Positions 28,631 through 41,723 of a stretch of DNA of 64,000 nucleotides are shown piece by piece. The stretch covers positions 1,054,001 through 1,118,000 of the forward strand of contig NZ_AP022834.1 in assembly GCF_013394385.1 (NCBI RefSeq), in the 5' to 3' direction. Source of the stretch: Kocuria sp. TGY1127_2 (GTDB taxonomy: Bacteria > Actinomycetota > Actinomycetes > Actinomycetales > Micrococcaceae). The notes below the pieces were generated by a model. That model was not told where the DNA came from. It worked only from the letters and a program-made list of their open reading frames with translations, and did not search any database. The translations under genes and the position numbers were made by a program. How positions within the stretch are numbered: the first letter of the stretch is position 1; each line of letters starts with the position of its first letter.

Positions 28631-30211
28631 ATGACGCTCGCGGAACCTCTACTTAAAACCGGCGAATTCGGTCCGGGCGACTCAGAGTGGTTGCACCTTT
28701 TGGTCGGGGATTGGCAAATGATCGCCGATCTCGCACAAGGTGACCTTGTGCTGTGGTTCCCTGAAGAATTTCAATCGAGTGAGCGGAGCGGAAAAGGGCA
28801 AGGCGGTCCCGCTCCGCAAGCCGGATTCTCCGGGATGGCTCACGTTCGGCCCTCGACAACGCAAACCGTCTTCCATCGAGACATGGTGGGGCTTCGAATG
28901 AGCTCGCAGGTGGAGACGGCCGCGCGCATTTGTTGGTACGACCAGGCGACTCAGTTCTTGGACAGGGTCGACTGGAATGCGGAGTCGACGATGCGCGTGG
29001 TTCTGTACCCTCTCGTCAGAAACGGACGAACAGTAGCCGTCCTGTCGTTGCACCACGGCGAACAATCAGGTCGGATGCAGGGAAGACTCGACACTGTCTT
29101 CCGTGAAACCGCACGAGAGATCCTCAGTATGGTGGCCCGTGGGGCGTGGCCGGACTTCAGCTCGTCGAATGAGACTTCGCGCGGCAACCCGAGGGTCAGC
29201 GATGGCGTTATCCGTTTGGACGCCGAAGGTCGTGTCACTTTTGCATCTCCCAATGCTGTATCGGTCTACCGGCGACTCGGATTCGCGGACGCGTTGACCG
29301 GGAACCTTCTGGCCGATCTGACTCGGGACCTTCTCCCCGCCGCCGAGAAAGCGGACGAGACTCTCCCGCTCGTTCTCACTGGACGTATGCCCTGGAGGGG
29401 CGAGGTCAGCACGTCCAAGGTCAGCATCACGTTCAGGGCAGTCCCCTTGAGACGCCAGACGCGACGTGGGGAGGAGCGGTTCGGGGCGTTGCTCCTCTGC
29501 CGTGACGTGACGGAATTGCGCCGTCGCGAATTGGAATTAATGACCAAGGACGCGACGATCCGAGAAATTCACCACCGAGTCAAAAACAATTTGCAGACTG
29601 TATCAGCATTGTTGCGCCTGCAAGCCCGGCGAATGACTTCCTCCGAGGGGAAACTGGGATTGGAGCAGGCCATGCGTCGTGTGGCCACGATCGCCATGGT
29701 GCATGAGGCCCTGTCGCAGGGGCTGACGCAGAACGTTGATTTTGACGACCTGATTAATCGCCAGTTCCATCTTGCGGCTGAGGTGGCTTCCCCAGGACAG
29801 GCGGTTTCAACCGAAATGACGGGCGAGTTCGGCCAGCTTCCCAGTGAACTGGCCACGCCGCTAGCCTTGATCATCAACGAAATCGTGGCCAACGCTGTTG
29901 AGCACGGACTCGATGGGCATTCCGGGACCGTTACGCTCGATGGGCGTCGAGTGGATGCTGCGGATGGTGGGCAAGAACTCATCGTGACGGTGGGGGACGA
30001 CGGCATCGGGATGGGGGACAGCTACATCGAGGAATCGGGCGTCTCCGCCTACCGGCCTCCTTCCGAGGGAGAGGGCCTTGGAATGCAGATCGTTCGGACC
30101 CTCGTCGCCAGTGAGCTCAAGGGGTCCATAGTCTGGCGTCCGCGTAACGGTGGCGGAACGGAAGTGGTCATCACCGCACAAATTCCCGAGCGGGCAGCTG
30201 ACCGGTCATAG
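28631..30211 (+). CDS. pdtaS: Sensor histidine kinase, PdtaS-like (HisKA_2)
   Basis: A 526-residue soluble kinase with no membrane helices. An N-terminal GAF-like domain (about 1-170) and PAS domain (about 190-300) precede the HisKA_2 helix REIHHRVKNNLQTVSALL, with phosphoacceptor His at 314/315, and a C-terminal ATPase domain (NEIVANAVEHG, DDGIGMG, EGLGMQIV). The M. tuberculosis homologue senses ligands such as c-di-GMP or metals and phosphorylates the antiterminator PdtaR, which is not in this window. ATG at 28631 follows AAGGATGAT. It is convergent with whiB1, as in M. tuberculosis (Rv3220c/Rv3219 region). Confidence 0.93.
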   Translation: MTLAEPLLKTGEFGPGDSEWLHLLVGDWQMIADLAQGDLVLWFPEEFQSSERSGKGQGGPAPQAGFSGMAHVRPSTTQTVFHRDMVGLRMSSQVETAARICWYDQATQFLDRVDWNAESTMRVVLYPLVRNGRTVAVLSLHHGEQSGRMQGRLDTVFRETAREILSMVARGAWPDFSSSNETSRGNPRVSDGVIRLDAEGRVTFASPNAVSVYRRLGFADALTGNLLADLTRDLLPAAEKADETLPLVLTGRMPWRGEVSTSKVSITFRAVPLRRQTRRGEERFGALLLCRDVTELRRRELELMTKDATIREIHHRVKNNLQTVSALLRLQARRMTSSEGKLGLEQAMRRVATIAMVHEALSQGLTQNVDFDDLINRQFHLAAEVASPGQAVSTEMTGEFGQLPSELATPLALIINEIVANAVEHGLDGHSGTVTLDGRRVDAADGGQELIVTVGDDGIGMGDSYIEESGVSAYRPPSEGEGLGMQIVRTLVASELKGSIVWRPRNGGGTEVVITAQIPERAADRS

Positions 30212-30248
30212 TCTGAGCGGTCTCATCGAGTCGGCACCCAACGGAAAA

Positions 30249-30285
30249 CGCCGCCCCAGGAAGAAGAAATCTTCCGAGGGCGGCG
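30249..30285 (-). terminator. Terminator downstream of whiB1
   Basis: Outer stem CGCCGCCC (30249-30256) with GGGCGGCG (30278-30285), inner stem GGAAGA-AGAAA-TCTTCC. On the minus strand the hairpin is followed by TTTT, so it fits whiB1 best; it may also end pdtaS transcripts. Confidence 0.8.
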
Positions 30286-30325
30286 CCATAAATACGAGGG
30301 GGTGTGTCCAGTCAGACGTAAACGT

Positions 30326-30574
30326 CTAGGACGCGCGGCGGGCGCGTGCGGCGCGGCGTTTCATCGCGCGTCGCTCGTCCTCGCTCATTCCTCCCCAGAC
30401 ACCGGAGTCTTGGCCGGTTTCCATGGCCCACTGCAAGCAGGTGTCCATGACGGTGCAGCTTCGGCAGACGGCTTTGGCCTCCTCAATTTGAAGGAGGGCC
30501 GGACCGGTATTTCCAACCGGGAAGAAAAGCTCAGGGTCCTTTTCGAGACAGGCTGCGCGACTGCGCCAATCCAT
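30326..30574 (-). CDS. whiB1: WhiB1-type iron-sulfur transcription factor
   Basis: An 82-residue Wbl protein. The four cysteines binding the NO-sensitive [4Fe-4S] cluster are Cys9, Cys37, Cys40 and Cys46 (C-x27-C-x2-C-x5-C), followed by the GVWGG turn and a basic tail (RRAMKRRAARARR) that contacts DNA. WhiB1 binds the primary sigma factor region 4 and is essential in mycobacteria. Start ATG at 30574 with AAGGAG upstream. A hairpin lies in its 5' region (near 30655-30676). Confidence 0.96.
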   Translation of the reverse strand: MDWRSRAACLEKDPELFFPVGNTGPALLQIEEAKAVCRSCTVMDTCLQWAMETGQDSGVWGGMSEDERRAMKRRAARARRAS

Positions 30575-30654
30575 CGATGCACGCTCCTTGTTTCACATGT
30601 GATGCCCCGTCATGACGCGCCAAAATCGGTTCGCCAGCGAGTAATACAAATAAA

Positions 30655-30676
30655 GAGCCCCCAGGACGGGGGCTTG
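30655..30676 (-). other. Hairpin with U-rich tail upstream of whiB1
   Basis: Read on the minus strand, AGCCCCC-GTCCT-GGGGGCT is followed by CTTTATTT, the form of an intrinsic terminator, about 80 bases before the whiB1 ATG. No annotated gene lies upstream on that strand, so it may be a leader attenuator of whiB1 or the end of a small RNA. Arm boundaries are approximate by one or two bases. Confidence 0.45.
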
Positions 30677-30872
30677 ATTGAGAACTTCTTAAAGGTTCCC
30701 ACGTAAACTTCTCGTGAACAAGAGGGTCCGTCTGTCAAATTGACACATTAGTGATGTTTTATCTCACACTCGAGAGCGCTTGACACGGAAACCATCCCAG
30801 GCGTGATCACGCGGTCGAGCGGGAATTTCTGGTGGATCAGTCGGTTCGAATCGGTCCCGTTAGAATGGGCTC

Positions 30873-31316
30873 ATGACTGACTCTCGATCGGAAGAAGCAC
30901 GCTTGGAGAATGAGCCTCGGGTGAGTCCTTCCCGCCCCGTTTTCGTCTTGGCAGGTCTTGTCGGCCTCGAGGGTCTCTGTCTTGTCGGAGCAGGAATTTT
31001 TCAAACGGTCGAAGTCTTCTTCCAGGACCACGCCATGCCTTTCGGCGCCATCGTCATTATGTCCCTTCTGTACATCGGTTATGGCCTGTGGCTAATAGGA
31101 GCAGCACGGAGCACCGTCAAGGGCAGTCTGTGGCCGCGGGCTCTCATATTGTTGACCCAGATCTTTCTGATTGTCATCGCACTTCAGATGGCATCCGCGT
31201 GGGGCTGGTTACTCGTGGCCGTTCCCGTCCTGTACGGAGTACTTGTCGGTGTGCTGTTGTTCAGCGCCGCTGTCCAGAACCATCTTCTGCGAGCGAACGG
31301 ACTCCGCGAGAGATAG
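30873..31316 (+). CDS. Small four-helix membrane protein
   Basis: A 147-residue protein with a charged cytosolic N-terminus (about 22 residues) and four hydrophobic helices (about 23-44, 55-76, 84-104 and 108-132). No domain name is recognised; similar short integral membrane proteins sit near whiB1 in other Micrococcales. ATG 30873 is followed by typical codon use. Its last 108 bases overlap the 3' end of the convergent FtsK-like gene, so both coding ends need confirmation. Confidence 0.75.
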   Translation: MTDSRSEEARLENEPRVSPSRPVFVLAGLVGLEGLCLVGAGIFQTVEVFFQDHAMPFGAIVIMSLLYIGYGLWLIGAARSTVKGSLWPRALILLTQIFLIVIALQMASAWGWLLVAVPVLYGVLVGVLLFSAAVQNHLLRANGLRER

Positions 31317-34300
31317 CTCCGCTTCGGCGTGACGCGGTCTCCGAGAGCTTCTAGCCATACGGGGGATCTTGAAGCGCTCCCACGTCCCATGTGACAGGAC
31401 CAATCCTTCGTCTTCATCGAGGCGGAGTTTGTAGGGAGGCGTTGGCTCAGGCCGAAACCCGCACGAACCATTCTGGATCGGGCCCGCGAAAATCGCGCTC
31501 GTCGAGGAGCGTATCGATTCGGCCCATCGGCAGGTGATCGTCGCCGGTGATCCCATGGGAAAAGTGAGAATCGCCAAACGGTGGGAATGAACGATCTCAT
31601 CGACCCGATCCATCTCGGCAAGAGGCCAGCTCGGCACGTCTCGGACAACGGCCACGTTTGAGCCTGAGCCTGCGGGGGTATGTTCCAGCACCTGACCCAG
31701 CCCAGACGCCATTGGATTGTTTCCCGCCTCGAAGATTCGCCAGCCCAGATGTGGGTTAAAATTCGTCAGTACGTCCAGGAGCTGTTCTTCAGTGGTGCGT
31801 GACGCGTAGACCAACGCAAGTGCTTCTCCGGGGACGGCCAGCGCGCGACATTCCTTCGGCAGAGGCGAGCTTACGCCTACCAGGAGCTCGATTCCGGGCT
31901 TTTGCCCCGGGCCAGCTGGATACGGCTCTGGGTCGGTCACTCGAACCCTCGATCCGCGATGGTCTGGCAGGCACCACGTCAATTTCGGCCGCGGCCTCCT
32001 CATCATCGGTAAATTCACGACAGGTGCGATCGGTCGCCGTTTTGTCGAATCGCTCTCCTGTTTCGCCCGGACCAGATCGGTGAGGTCCCTGGTTGCATTC
32101 CGCGAAGGCGGAAGCAGTCCCAAGGGTCCCCGGTTCCGGGTCATCGTTCCTTCGCAGATCCACAGGTCGTCGAGCAGTTCGGCGGATTCGCGTGGGTGAG
32201 AAAGACGAAATTCATTGGAATCCGAATCTTGGGCAAAGATTTTGGCGGGGCAGTATTGTCGGATGTCGGGCGGAAGTCTTTTGCCCCCGAGAAGCGCGAG
32301 ATTCCAGTGGGCGCCGTGAGCAACGACCAAATCCTGAATGTTCTTCGCGAGGTCGTAGCCGAAAGCCACGAAGCTCTCGAGGAGCCTGTCGGTGCCCTGA
32401 ACGATCACTAGGACAGGATTCGAAGGGCTGCTCCGTGGCGTGCGAATGAGTTCGGTGAGGACTTCTACAACGAAGAGCGGGTCCGCCAGATCGGCCGCGC
32501 CACGAATATCCAGACCTGCCGTCGACGCCTTAGTGATCGTAAGGTGAAGTTCCGGATCGCATGAGATTGCGTAGATCGGCTGATTCGCCGTTGCCGCTGA
32601 CATCAAGAGTCTTGTTGCAAAACTAAGCTGACGCTGAACAGGTCCGACGACTTCGAGCGCGCCGAGTTCTCGACCCGTCCACAGCACAGGGCCTTGCCTA
32701 GCACGTCGGGGGATTTCGCCGTGGCCCAGGTACAGGCCGGGAGAGTGAACTGTAGCCATACTGCCAGCCACCATGTGCGGATCCGAGAATCGGGAAATCC
32801 GATTGTCCAGGCGCGGAGGTATGACCGGAGCCGTGGAACCCGATTCGATCATCCGAACCCGTTCCGTGAATTCGGCGATATGTTCGCCGAGAATCGAGTC
32901 TGTCGAAGCGGACGTCTTGCCCGTTCGGCCAGAACCCACTTCCTGGTGTGATGACCGTGGGATCCTCAAAGGCTTGAGCGGTGGGGTCCTGGGAAGAGCA
33001 TCCACATGAATGGCGTGAAAATGCAGGACCGCGCCGGCAACGCTCACGTATCCCGTGCCTGGGCTAGTCGCCGGAAGTTCTGCTGCTTGGGGAGTGCCGA
33101 TCACGCCGACGGGTTCGGGTTCGGAGGCGACGCGGAAACAGACGTTTACCGATACGTTCGCCCGAATATCGGAAGAAATTGCGCCTTGTGGCCGTTGGGT
33201 GGACATGACGAGGTGGATTCCGAGTGATCGGCCTGCCGCCGCTATGTGCATGAGCCTGTCCATGGCAGTGGGGAATGTGTCGACCAGGATTCTGAACTCG
33301 TCGACGGCGACCAGGATTTCCGGTAGCGGGCACCGCTTCGTGCCGGAATCACCACGGAACCCTTTGGTGTATTCCGGCCACGAGTGTGCTTTGACGTCCG
33401 CGAAGAGCGATTCCCTGCGGCGAATTTCCGCCTCGATGAAGGCCAAGCCTCGGAGGATGACAGGTTCGTCCAGATCGGAGAGAGCCGAGTGGACATGCGG
33501 CAAACGAGCTACAGGTCCGAAGCTGGTACCGCCCTTGAAGTCGATGAGGATGAACCCAATACGGTCCGGCGGATACCGCAGAGCCAAGGAAGTGAGAATT
33601 CCTCGCAAGAATTCTGATTTCCCTGATCCGGTGGTCCCGGCAACCACGCAATGTGGGCCGATTTCATTCAAGTCGTAGCTCAAGAGCTTTCCGCTTTTGG
33701 CGTCTTTCCCGAAATCAACCATGAGCGCTGCATCCTTTCGCGACAGTGACCAGCGGTCCGAAGCAGTCTCGATGGCGAGGTCTTCCCGAGTGGACAGCCG
33801 GCAGGAGGTCACGGACCGGTTGACGGGTACCAGAGAACGATTGACGTGGACCAATATCTCCAAGAGGTCCAGCGGTGGAATATCCGGTGCAGAGCACGTC
33901 AGTCCGACTCCGCTCACCGCCCCTATGCAGCCGTCCTTCGCCGTGCCTTCGGGCCTGATCACGAGTCCGTCGGGGGATGGGCTGACCAGAATCCCGTCCC
34001 ACGCGGCAGGCGGAGAGAGGCGAGGAGAGTCCAATCCGATGAAAACGATCATGCCTGGACCGTTCTCCAGCGTGAATCGGTTCGCGCATACCAGCGAAAC
34101 GGGAGGATTCGAGAGCGACGGAGCACTGTCGTCCGAGAAATTCACGAGCTGTCCCCACCGTCGTGAAAACTCTCGACAGATGTCGCAGTCTGCAGGACAA
34201 GCGGCCCATTCAAGGGGTAGACCGTCCACCAGCAAATGGGCAAGCAACGTAGCCATGCCGTCGTCGCGACCGTCCGTGCTCATCAGCAGGAGATGGGGGA

Positions 34301-35309
34301 CCCGAAGGCTCGTCAACACAGGCATGTTCTGCGCCGTATAGGTCGGACTCGAAAACCTATCCGAAATATGAAGAGCGCGAGGGCCTCGCCCCCACCTGAC
34401 CCACAGCTCTTGTGCAGACGTCTCATGGGGACGTCGTCCACGCGGCGATGGAGGACTTCTGCTCCACTCCGTAGAAGACTCGAGTCGAACAACGACCTCA
34501 GCAATTCGGGCTCCGATGGGAGGTACGAGGCGTGCGATGGAATTGAGCTCGCGGGAACGGGCTTCTGCGAACAGTTTTCGATCACGGCCCTTGCCTCGGC
34601 CCTTGGCCCACCAGTGGGCCAAGGTCACAATCGAACTCAAGCATCCGAAGAGGAGCATGAACCACATGTTCCAGACCAATGCGGTCACCACGCCGAACAG
34701 GATCGGCACGAGGCTGGTGAACAGCAAGATTTTCCGACCCTCCGAATCGCTGGCGAAGCGGAGATCTTGTGCGGGCAAGGGAAGGTGCGACACGGACAGG
34801 GGACGTTTTGTTGTCCAGTCCTCAAGCTCGAGGCGTGACCCGTTGACAGTAATGATCTCACCGCATGCGAGCTTGGTCACAGGTTTCTGATCGGCTGGAC
34901 GGAAGACGGCATGTTGATCAGTGACGTTCAGCGTGGCCGCGAAAGGAGGTAGATGCGGGTTGCTCAAAGAAATATCCGTGAGGTCCCGCCCCATGGTGAA
35001 ACTACCCCTCCTGACCGGGAAGTTGGTTCCGGCTGCGAAACCCTCGGTGCAGGTGATTCTGAAGGGCGCTGGCTCAGCTGGCGGGGACGAACCCTCTGAA
35101 GCGCGAATCATGGCTCCCTCGACGAACGGTGGGGATCCGAACTTCGCTTGATGAAGTGGGATACCTCCTACATGCCACGTTGTTTGACGGCCGATGTGCT
35201 CGTTGAGGAGGTCTTCGATGAGTGCCCCCTGCGTTCCGACAGAGGCTGAGATCCTCATCGAAAACCCTCGTGAAACCGTTGGATCAAAAATCGAAATATT
35301 GAGCTCCAT
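31209..35309 (-). CDS. EssC-like FtsK/SpoIIIE ATPase with FHA-like N-terminus
   Basis: A protein of about 1366 residues. In order: a ubiquitin-like/FHA-type N-terminus (GRDLTDISLSNPHLPPFAA near 108-126), two close membrane helices (about 193-235), a degenerate region, and one FtsK/SpoIIIE ATPase with intact Walker A VVAGTTGSGKS (about 555-565), Walker B ILIDFKGG (about 587-594), a second acidic strand ILVAVDEF (about 665-672) and STQRP. A downstream ATPase-like domain keeps LVIVQGTDRL but has no Walker A. This is the layout of type VII secretion ATPases (EssC/EccC). No WXG100, EccB/D/E or mycosin gene lies in the window. ATG at 35309 is chosen; the frame extends to a TTG at 35369. Confidence 0.85.
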   Translation of the reverse strand: MELNISIFDPTVSRGFSMRISASVGTQGALIEDLLNEHIGRQTTWHVGGIPLHQAKFGSPPFVEGAMIRASEGSSPPAEPAPFRITCTEGFAAGTNFPVRRGSFTMGRDLTDISLSNPHLPPFAATLNVTDQHAVFRPADQKPVTKLACGEIITVNGSRLELEDWTTKRPLSVSHLPLPAQDLRFASDSEGRKILLFTSLVPILFGVVTALVWNMWFMLLFGCLSSIVTLAHWWAKGRGKGRDRKLFAEARSRELNSIARLVPPIGARIAEVVVRLESSTEWSRSPPSPRGRRPHETSAQELWVRWGRGPRALHISDRFSSPTYTAQNMPVLTSLRVPHLLLMSTDGRDDGMATLLAHLLVDGLPLEWAACPADCDICREFSRRWGQLVNFSDDSAPSLSNPPVSLVCANRFTLENGPGMIVFIGLDSPRLSPPAAWDGILVSPSPDGLVIRPEGTAKDGCIGAVSGVGLTCSAPDIPPLDLLEILVHVNRSLVPVNRSVTSCRLSTREDLAIETASDRWSLSRKDAALMVDFGKDAKSGKLLSYDLNEIGPHCVVAGTTGSGKSEFLRGILTSLALRYPPDRIGFILIDFKGGTSFGPVARLPHVHSALSDLDEPVILRGLAFIEAEIRRRESLFADVKAHSWPEYTKGFRGDSGTKRCPLPEILVAVDEFRILVDTFPTAMDRLMHIAAAGRSLGIHLVMSTQRPQGAISSDIRANVSVNVCFRVASEPEPVGVIGTPQAAELPATSPGTGYVSVAGAVLHFHAIHVDALPRTPPLKPLRIPRSSHQEVGSGRTGKTSASTDSILGEHIAEFTERVRMIESGSTAPVIPPRLDNRISRFSDPHMVAGSMATVHSPGLYLGHGEIPRRARQGPVLWTGRELGALEVVGPVQRQLSFATRLLMSAATANQPIYAISCDPELHLTITKASTAGLDIRGAADLADPLFVVEVLTELIRTPRSSPSNPVLVIVQGTDRLLESFVAFGYDLAKNIQDLVVAHGAHWNLALLGGKRLPPDIRQYCPAKIFAQDSDSNEFRLSHPRESAELLDDLWICEGTMTRNRGPLGLLPPSRNATRDLTDLVRAKQESDSTKRRPIAPVVNLPMMRRPRPKLTWCLPDHRGSRVRVTDPEPYPAGPGQKPGIELLVGVSSPLPKECRALAVPGEALALVYASRTTEEQLLDVLTNFNPHLGWRIFEAGNNPMASGLGQVLEHTPAGSGSNVAVVRDVPSWPLAEMDRVDEIVHSHRLAILTFPMGSPATITCRWAESIRSSTSAIFAGPIQNGSCGFRPEPTPPYKLRLDEDEGLVLSHGTWERFKIPRMARSSRRPRHAEAELSLAESVRSQKMVLDSGAEQQHTDKYSVQDGNGHE

Positions 35310-38897
<3,588 letters not shown>

Positions 38898-38901
<4 letters not shown>

Positions 38902-39761
38902 CAGATATCAGCAATAGAGAGTTTCAGCGCCCCGGTCGAGGCCGGGGCCTGCTGGACGTCTTCAAGCACACATTCCTGCTTCGGCTCCTCGTCGACAAGG
39001 AACTCCAGGTCCGGTACCGCGGCTCGATTCTCGGTATCCTCTGGTCCTACGTCAAGCCCGGCGTACAGTTCATTGTCTTCTATATGGCCCTCGGCGTCTT
39101 CTTGGAGTTGAACAAGGGTCTCGAGAATTACGCCGTCTACCTGTTCTCCGGCATCGTGCTCATCAATTATTTCGGTGAAGCCTTTGGGAACGGGGCCAGG
39201 TGCTTTGTTGGCAACGGGGCGCTGATCAAAAAGATCTACCTTCCACGGGAGTTGTTTTCGGTCTCGACCATTTGGGTTGGGCTCATTCACTTCGTGCCTC
39301 AACTTCTGGTCCTTCTGATAGCGGACTTCGTGGTGGGCTGGCACCCCAACATTATGCAACTGGCGTGCGCTGTGGTCGGCCTCGGTATCCTGACGGCCTT
39401 CGCTTATGGTCTGGGACTGATCTTCGGCGTCGCCAACGTCTTCTTCCGCGATTCCGAGAATCTCGTGGACTTGTTGGTCATGGTCCTGACCTGGGCATCC
39501 CCGATTATGTACCCGTGGGAGCGAGTCGCTGACAAGGCCCCGGACTGGGTCCTTCACCTTTACTTGTCCAACCCGATTACCGTTGCTGTGGAGCTTTTCC
39601 ACTACGCTTTCTGGTACCCCACGCTCAGTATGGATTGGCACGTTCCACCCCATCTTCTGACGTTGTGGACTCCGCTCGCCATCGTGATCGCTATCGTTAC
39701 CGTTGTCATCGGTGACTTGCTCTTCCGCAAGTTCGAGGGCAACTTTGCACAGGAGCTCTGA
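38898..39761 (+). CDS. wzm: ABC-2 polysaccharide export permease (Wzm type)
   Basis: A 287-residue integral membrane permease of the TagG/Wzm family with six hydrophobic segments. The N-terminal LLRLLVDKELQVRYRGSILG and LGILWSYVKPG are typical of O-antigen and galactan exporters. ATG at 38898 overlaps the GlfT2 stop by four bases. With the following ATPase it should export the lipid-linked galactofuranan across the membrane, as Rv3781/Rv3783 do for mycobacterial galactan. Confidence 0.94.
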
Positions 39762-39767
39762 TTCATA

Positions 39768-40562
39768 GTGTCATGGCTCGATAACGACCCCGAGCTCTCG
39801 AAGCCGATGCCGCCGTACGTTCCTTCGTCGGAACCGGTAGTCATCAAAATCGACAATCTGGTCAAGCGCTTCGTCTTGAGGCACACACGTTCGATGAAGG
39901 AAGCCTTCGTATGGCTCATCAAAGGGCGCAAGGGCGATCTTTCAGAGAAATTCAACGCCCTCGACGGCGTTTCGCTGAATATTCACGAGGGTGAGCGTGT
40001 TGCCCTTCTCGGACTGAACGGTTCCGGCAAGTCGACCTTGTTGAAATTGATCTCCGGGGTTATGCACGCGGATGAAGGCGACCTCGTGGCCCGAGGCCGG
40101 ATCGCTGGGCTCATTGAGGTTGGCGCTGGTTTCCACCCTGACCTAACCGGCCGGGACAACGTGTACCTCAACGGCGCGATCCTGGGTATGACCAGGGAGG
40201 AGATTGACGAGAAATTCGACTCCATCGTCGAATTCTCGGAGATCGAACAATTTATCGATACTGAAGTCAAGTTCTATTCCTCGGGTATGTATTTGCGGCT
40301 GGCTTTCGCCGTCGCGGTGCATACCGATCCCGAGATCTTCCTGGTGGACGAGATTCTGGCCGTCGGTGATGAGCCGTTCCAGAAAAAATGCATCAAGAAG
40401 ATCAAGGAGCTTTCGCAGCGGGGCCGGACCCTGGTCGTGGTGAGCCACGACCTCGATATGGTCAAACGCCTGTGCGAGCGAGGCGTCGTGCTCGAAAACG
40501 GCAAGATCGTCGAAGACGGCGACATCCGGGACGCCGTCGCGCATCTTCGGCCGGACGGCTAG
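39768..40562 (+). CDS. wzt: ABC exporter ATPase (Wzt type, short form)
   Basis: A 264-residue ATPase. Walker A is GLNGSGKST, the signature KFYSSGMYLRLAFA replaces LSGGQ as typical of Wzt/TagH, and Walker B is IFLVDEILAVGD. It ends soon after the nucleotide-binding domain, so it lacks the C-terminal carbohydrate-binding domain of O9a-type Wzt and resembles galactan-exporter RfbE (Rv3781). GTG 39768 is six bases past the permease stop; AGGAG lies twelve bases upstream, a rather long spacing. A hairpin terminator follows. Confidence 0.94.
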   Translation: MSWLDNDPELSKPMPPYVPSSEPVVIKIDNLVKRFVLRHTRSMKEAFVWLIKGRKGDLSEKFNALDGVSLNIHEGERVALLGLNGSGKSTLLKLISGVMHADEGDLVARGRIAGLIEVGAGFHPDLTGRDNVYLNGAILGMTREEIDEKFDSIVEFSEIEQFIDTEVKFYSSGMYLRLAFAVAVHTDPEIFLVDEILAVGDEPFQKKCIKKIKELSQRGRTLVVVSHDLDMVKRLCERGVVLENGKIVEDGDIRDAVAHLRPDG

Positions 40563-40575
40563 GACTATTACGGGG

Positions 40576-40605
40576 GTGGCCCACTGCTTTTTGGCAGTGG
40601 GCCAC
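40576..40605 (+). terminator. Terminator of galactofuranan operon
   Basis: A perfect 12-bp stem GTGGCCCACTGC (40576-40587) and GCAGTGGGCCAC (40594-40605) with a T-rich loop. The U-run afterwards is weak, so some readthrough into the next membrane-protein gene is possible. Confidence 0.75.
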
Positions 40606-40637
40606 TACTCGTTTAAGGGGGTTACGGGGGTAAAGTG

Positions 40638-41723
40638 ATGCAAATGACAAACGCGCCGGCTCCCGCAGAAATGGTCGTACACGTAATTGCCGACCCCGGC
40701 CTTCCGACGGGCAGGCTGTCCGCGATTCGCGACTCTTTGGAGAACCGCCTGCAGGTGCTCTCCAAGTTGAAGATCAGGGTAGAAACGCAGAGCGAACTCA
40801 TCCGGATTCGACCAGACAACACCCTCGAGACCCGCCTTGTGGAGCATCTGTCGGAGGGACGAGTCGATGTGGTCGTCCTGCTGACCGAGATCCCGCGTTA
40901 CCTCGACAAACGCCCGCTCATCGCCGAAGCCTATCCTGATGAGCGAGTCGCCGTGATTTCCTGCCCGACGCTGGGAGCGTGGGCGACCAAGTCCAAACTT
41001 CTGCGGGTCGTCACCGACTGCACATACCGACTCATGAACGCGGAGCACGTCGCGGAGACCTACATCGACGATGGTTGGGGGCAGTGGGTCAGTCGTGATG
41101 ACAGATCCAGCATGATCATGCTCGCCAACCCCCGGACGGGGCTGCCCCGCACGGTGTTCGGCGTCATCATGGCCAACGAGCCGTGGCGGACGGCGCCCAA
41201 GCTCTCGAGGGCGCTGGCGGCCGCTTCTGCAACGGGTGCCTTCGGCATATTCTACAATTCGATCTGGCAGATGTCCGAGGCCCTGAGCTCCAACAGGTTG
41301 TTCGTCATTTCTGCGCTTGCGGTGATCTCGATGGTCGGCTGGTTGCTTTTCAGCAATCGGCTTTGGGAACAACCGAAATACGACCGGTTGTCCGTGATCG
41401 TGCTGCTGTACAACCTGTCCACCGTCACAACCCTGCTGTTCTGCGTCGTCGCACTGTATATAGCGCTGTGGGTCTTCATCTTCGTGGCAGGGGTCATTGT
41501 TATCGACCCGACGTTCATGGCGAGTGTGATCGGAGGTGACGTCAGTATCACCAACTACATGGCCATCGCGTGGTTGAGCGCCTCCATGGGGGTCGTTGCC
41601 GGTGCCCTAGGGTCAGGCTTCGATGACCAGATGGACCTGCGCCACATCACCATGGGCTCGAGGGAGCGGCAGCGTGCATATACCCAGCAGGATGATCCGA
41701 CGGGAGGCAATCCCTCCCGCTAA
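40638..41723 (+). CDS. Conserved hypothetical membrane protein
   Basis: A 361-residue protein of unknown function. Residues 1-210 look soluble and mixed alpha/beta ([29 protein letters not shown]). The C-terminal third has about four membrane helices (about 220-240, 258-295 as a long pair, 310-335). ATG at 40638 is seven bases after GGGGG; an adjacent GTG at 40635 is an alternative. It follows the galactofuranan exporter after a hairpin, so functional linkage is possible but unproven. Its stop overlaps the convergent smpB stop by four bases. Confidence 0.82.
   Translation: MQMTNAPAPAEMVVHVIADPGLPTGRLSAIRDSLENRLQVLSKLKIRVETQSELIRIRPDNTLETRLVEHLSEGRVDVVVLLTEIPRYLDKRPLIAEAYPDERVAVISCPTLGAWATKSKLLRVVTDCTYRLMNAEHVAETYIDDGWGQWVSRDDRSSMIMLANPRTGLPRTVFGVIMANEPWRTAPKLSRALAAASATGAFGIFYNSIWQMSEALSSNRLFVISALAVISMVGWLLFSNRLWEQPKYDRLSVIVLLYNLSTVTTLLFCVVALYIALWVFIFVAGVIVIDPTFMASVIGGDVSITNYMAIAWLSASMGVVAGALGSGFDDQMDLRHITMGSRERQRAYTQQDDPTGGNPSR

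Noticed and set aside
30590-30615. TCACATGTGA palindrome upstream of whiB1 as a CRP/GlxR site
   Set aside because: The half-sites are in the wrong orientation and spacing for TGTGA-N6-TCACA.
30302-30706. 134-aa plus-strand frame over whiB1
   Set aside because: Antisense to WhiB1 with its four conserved cysteines; the translation has no family features.
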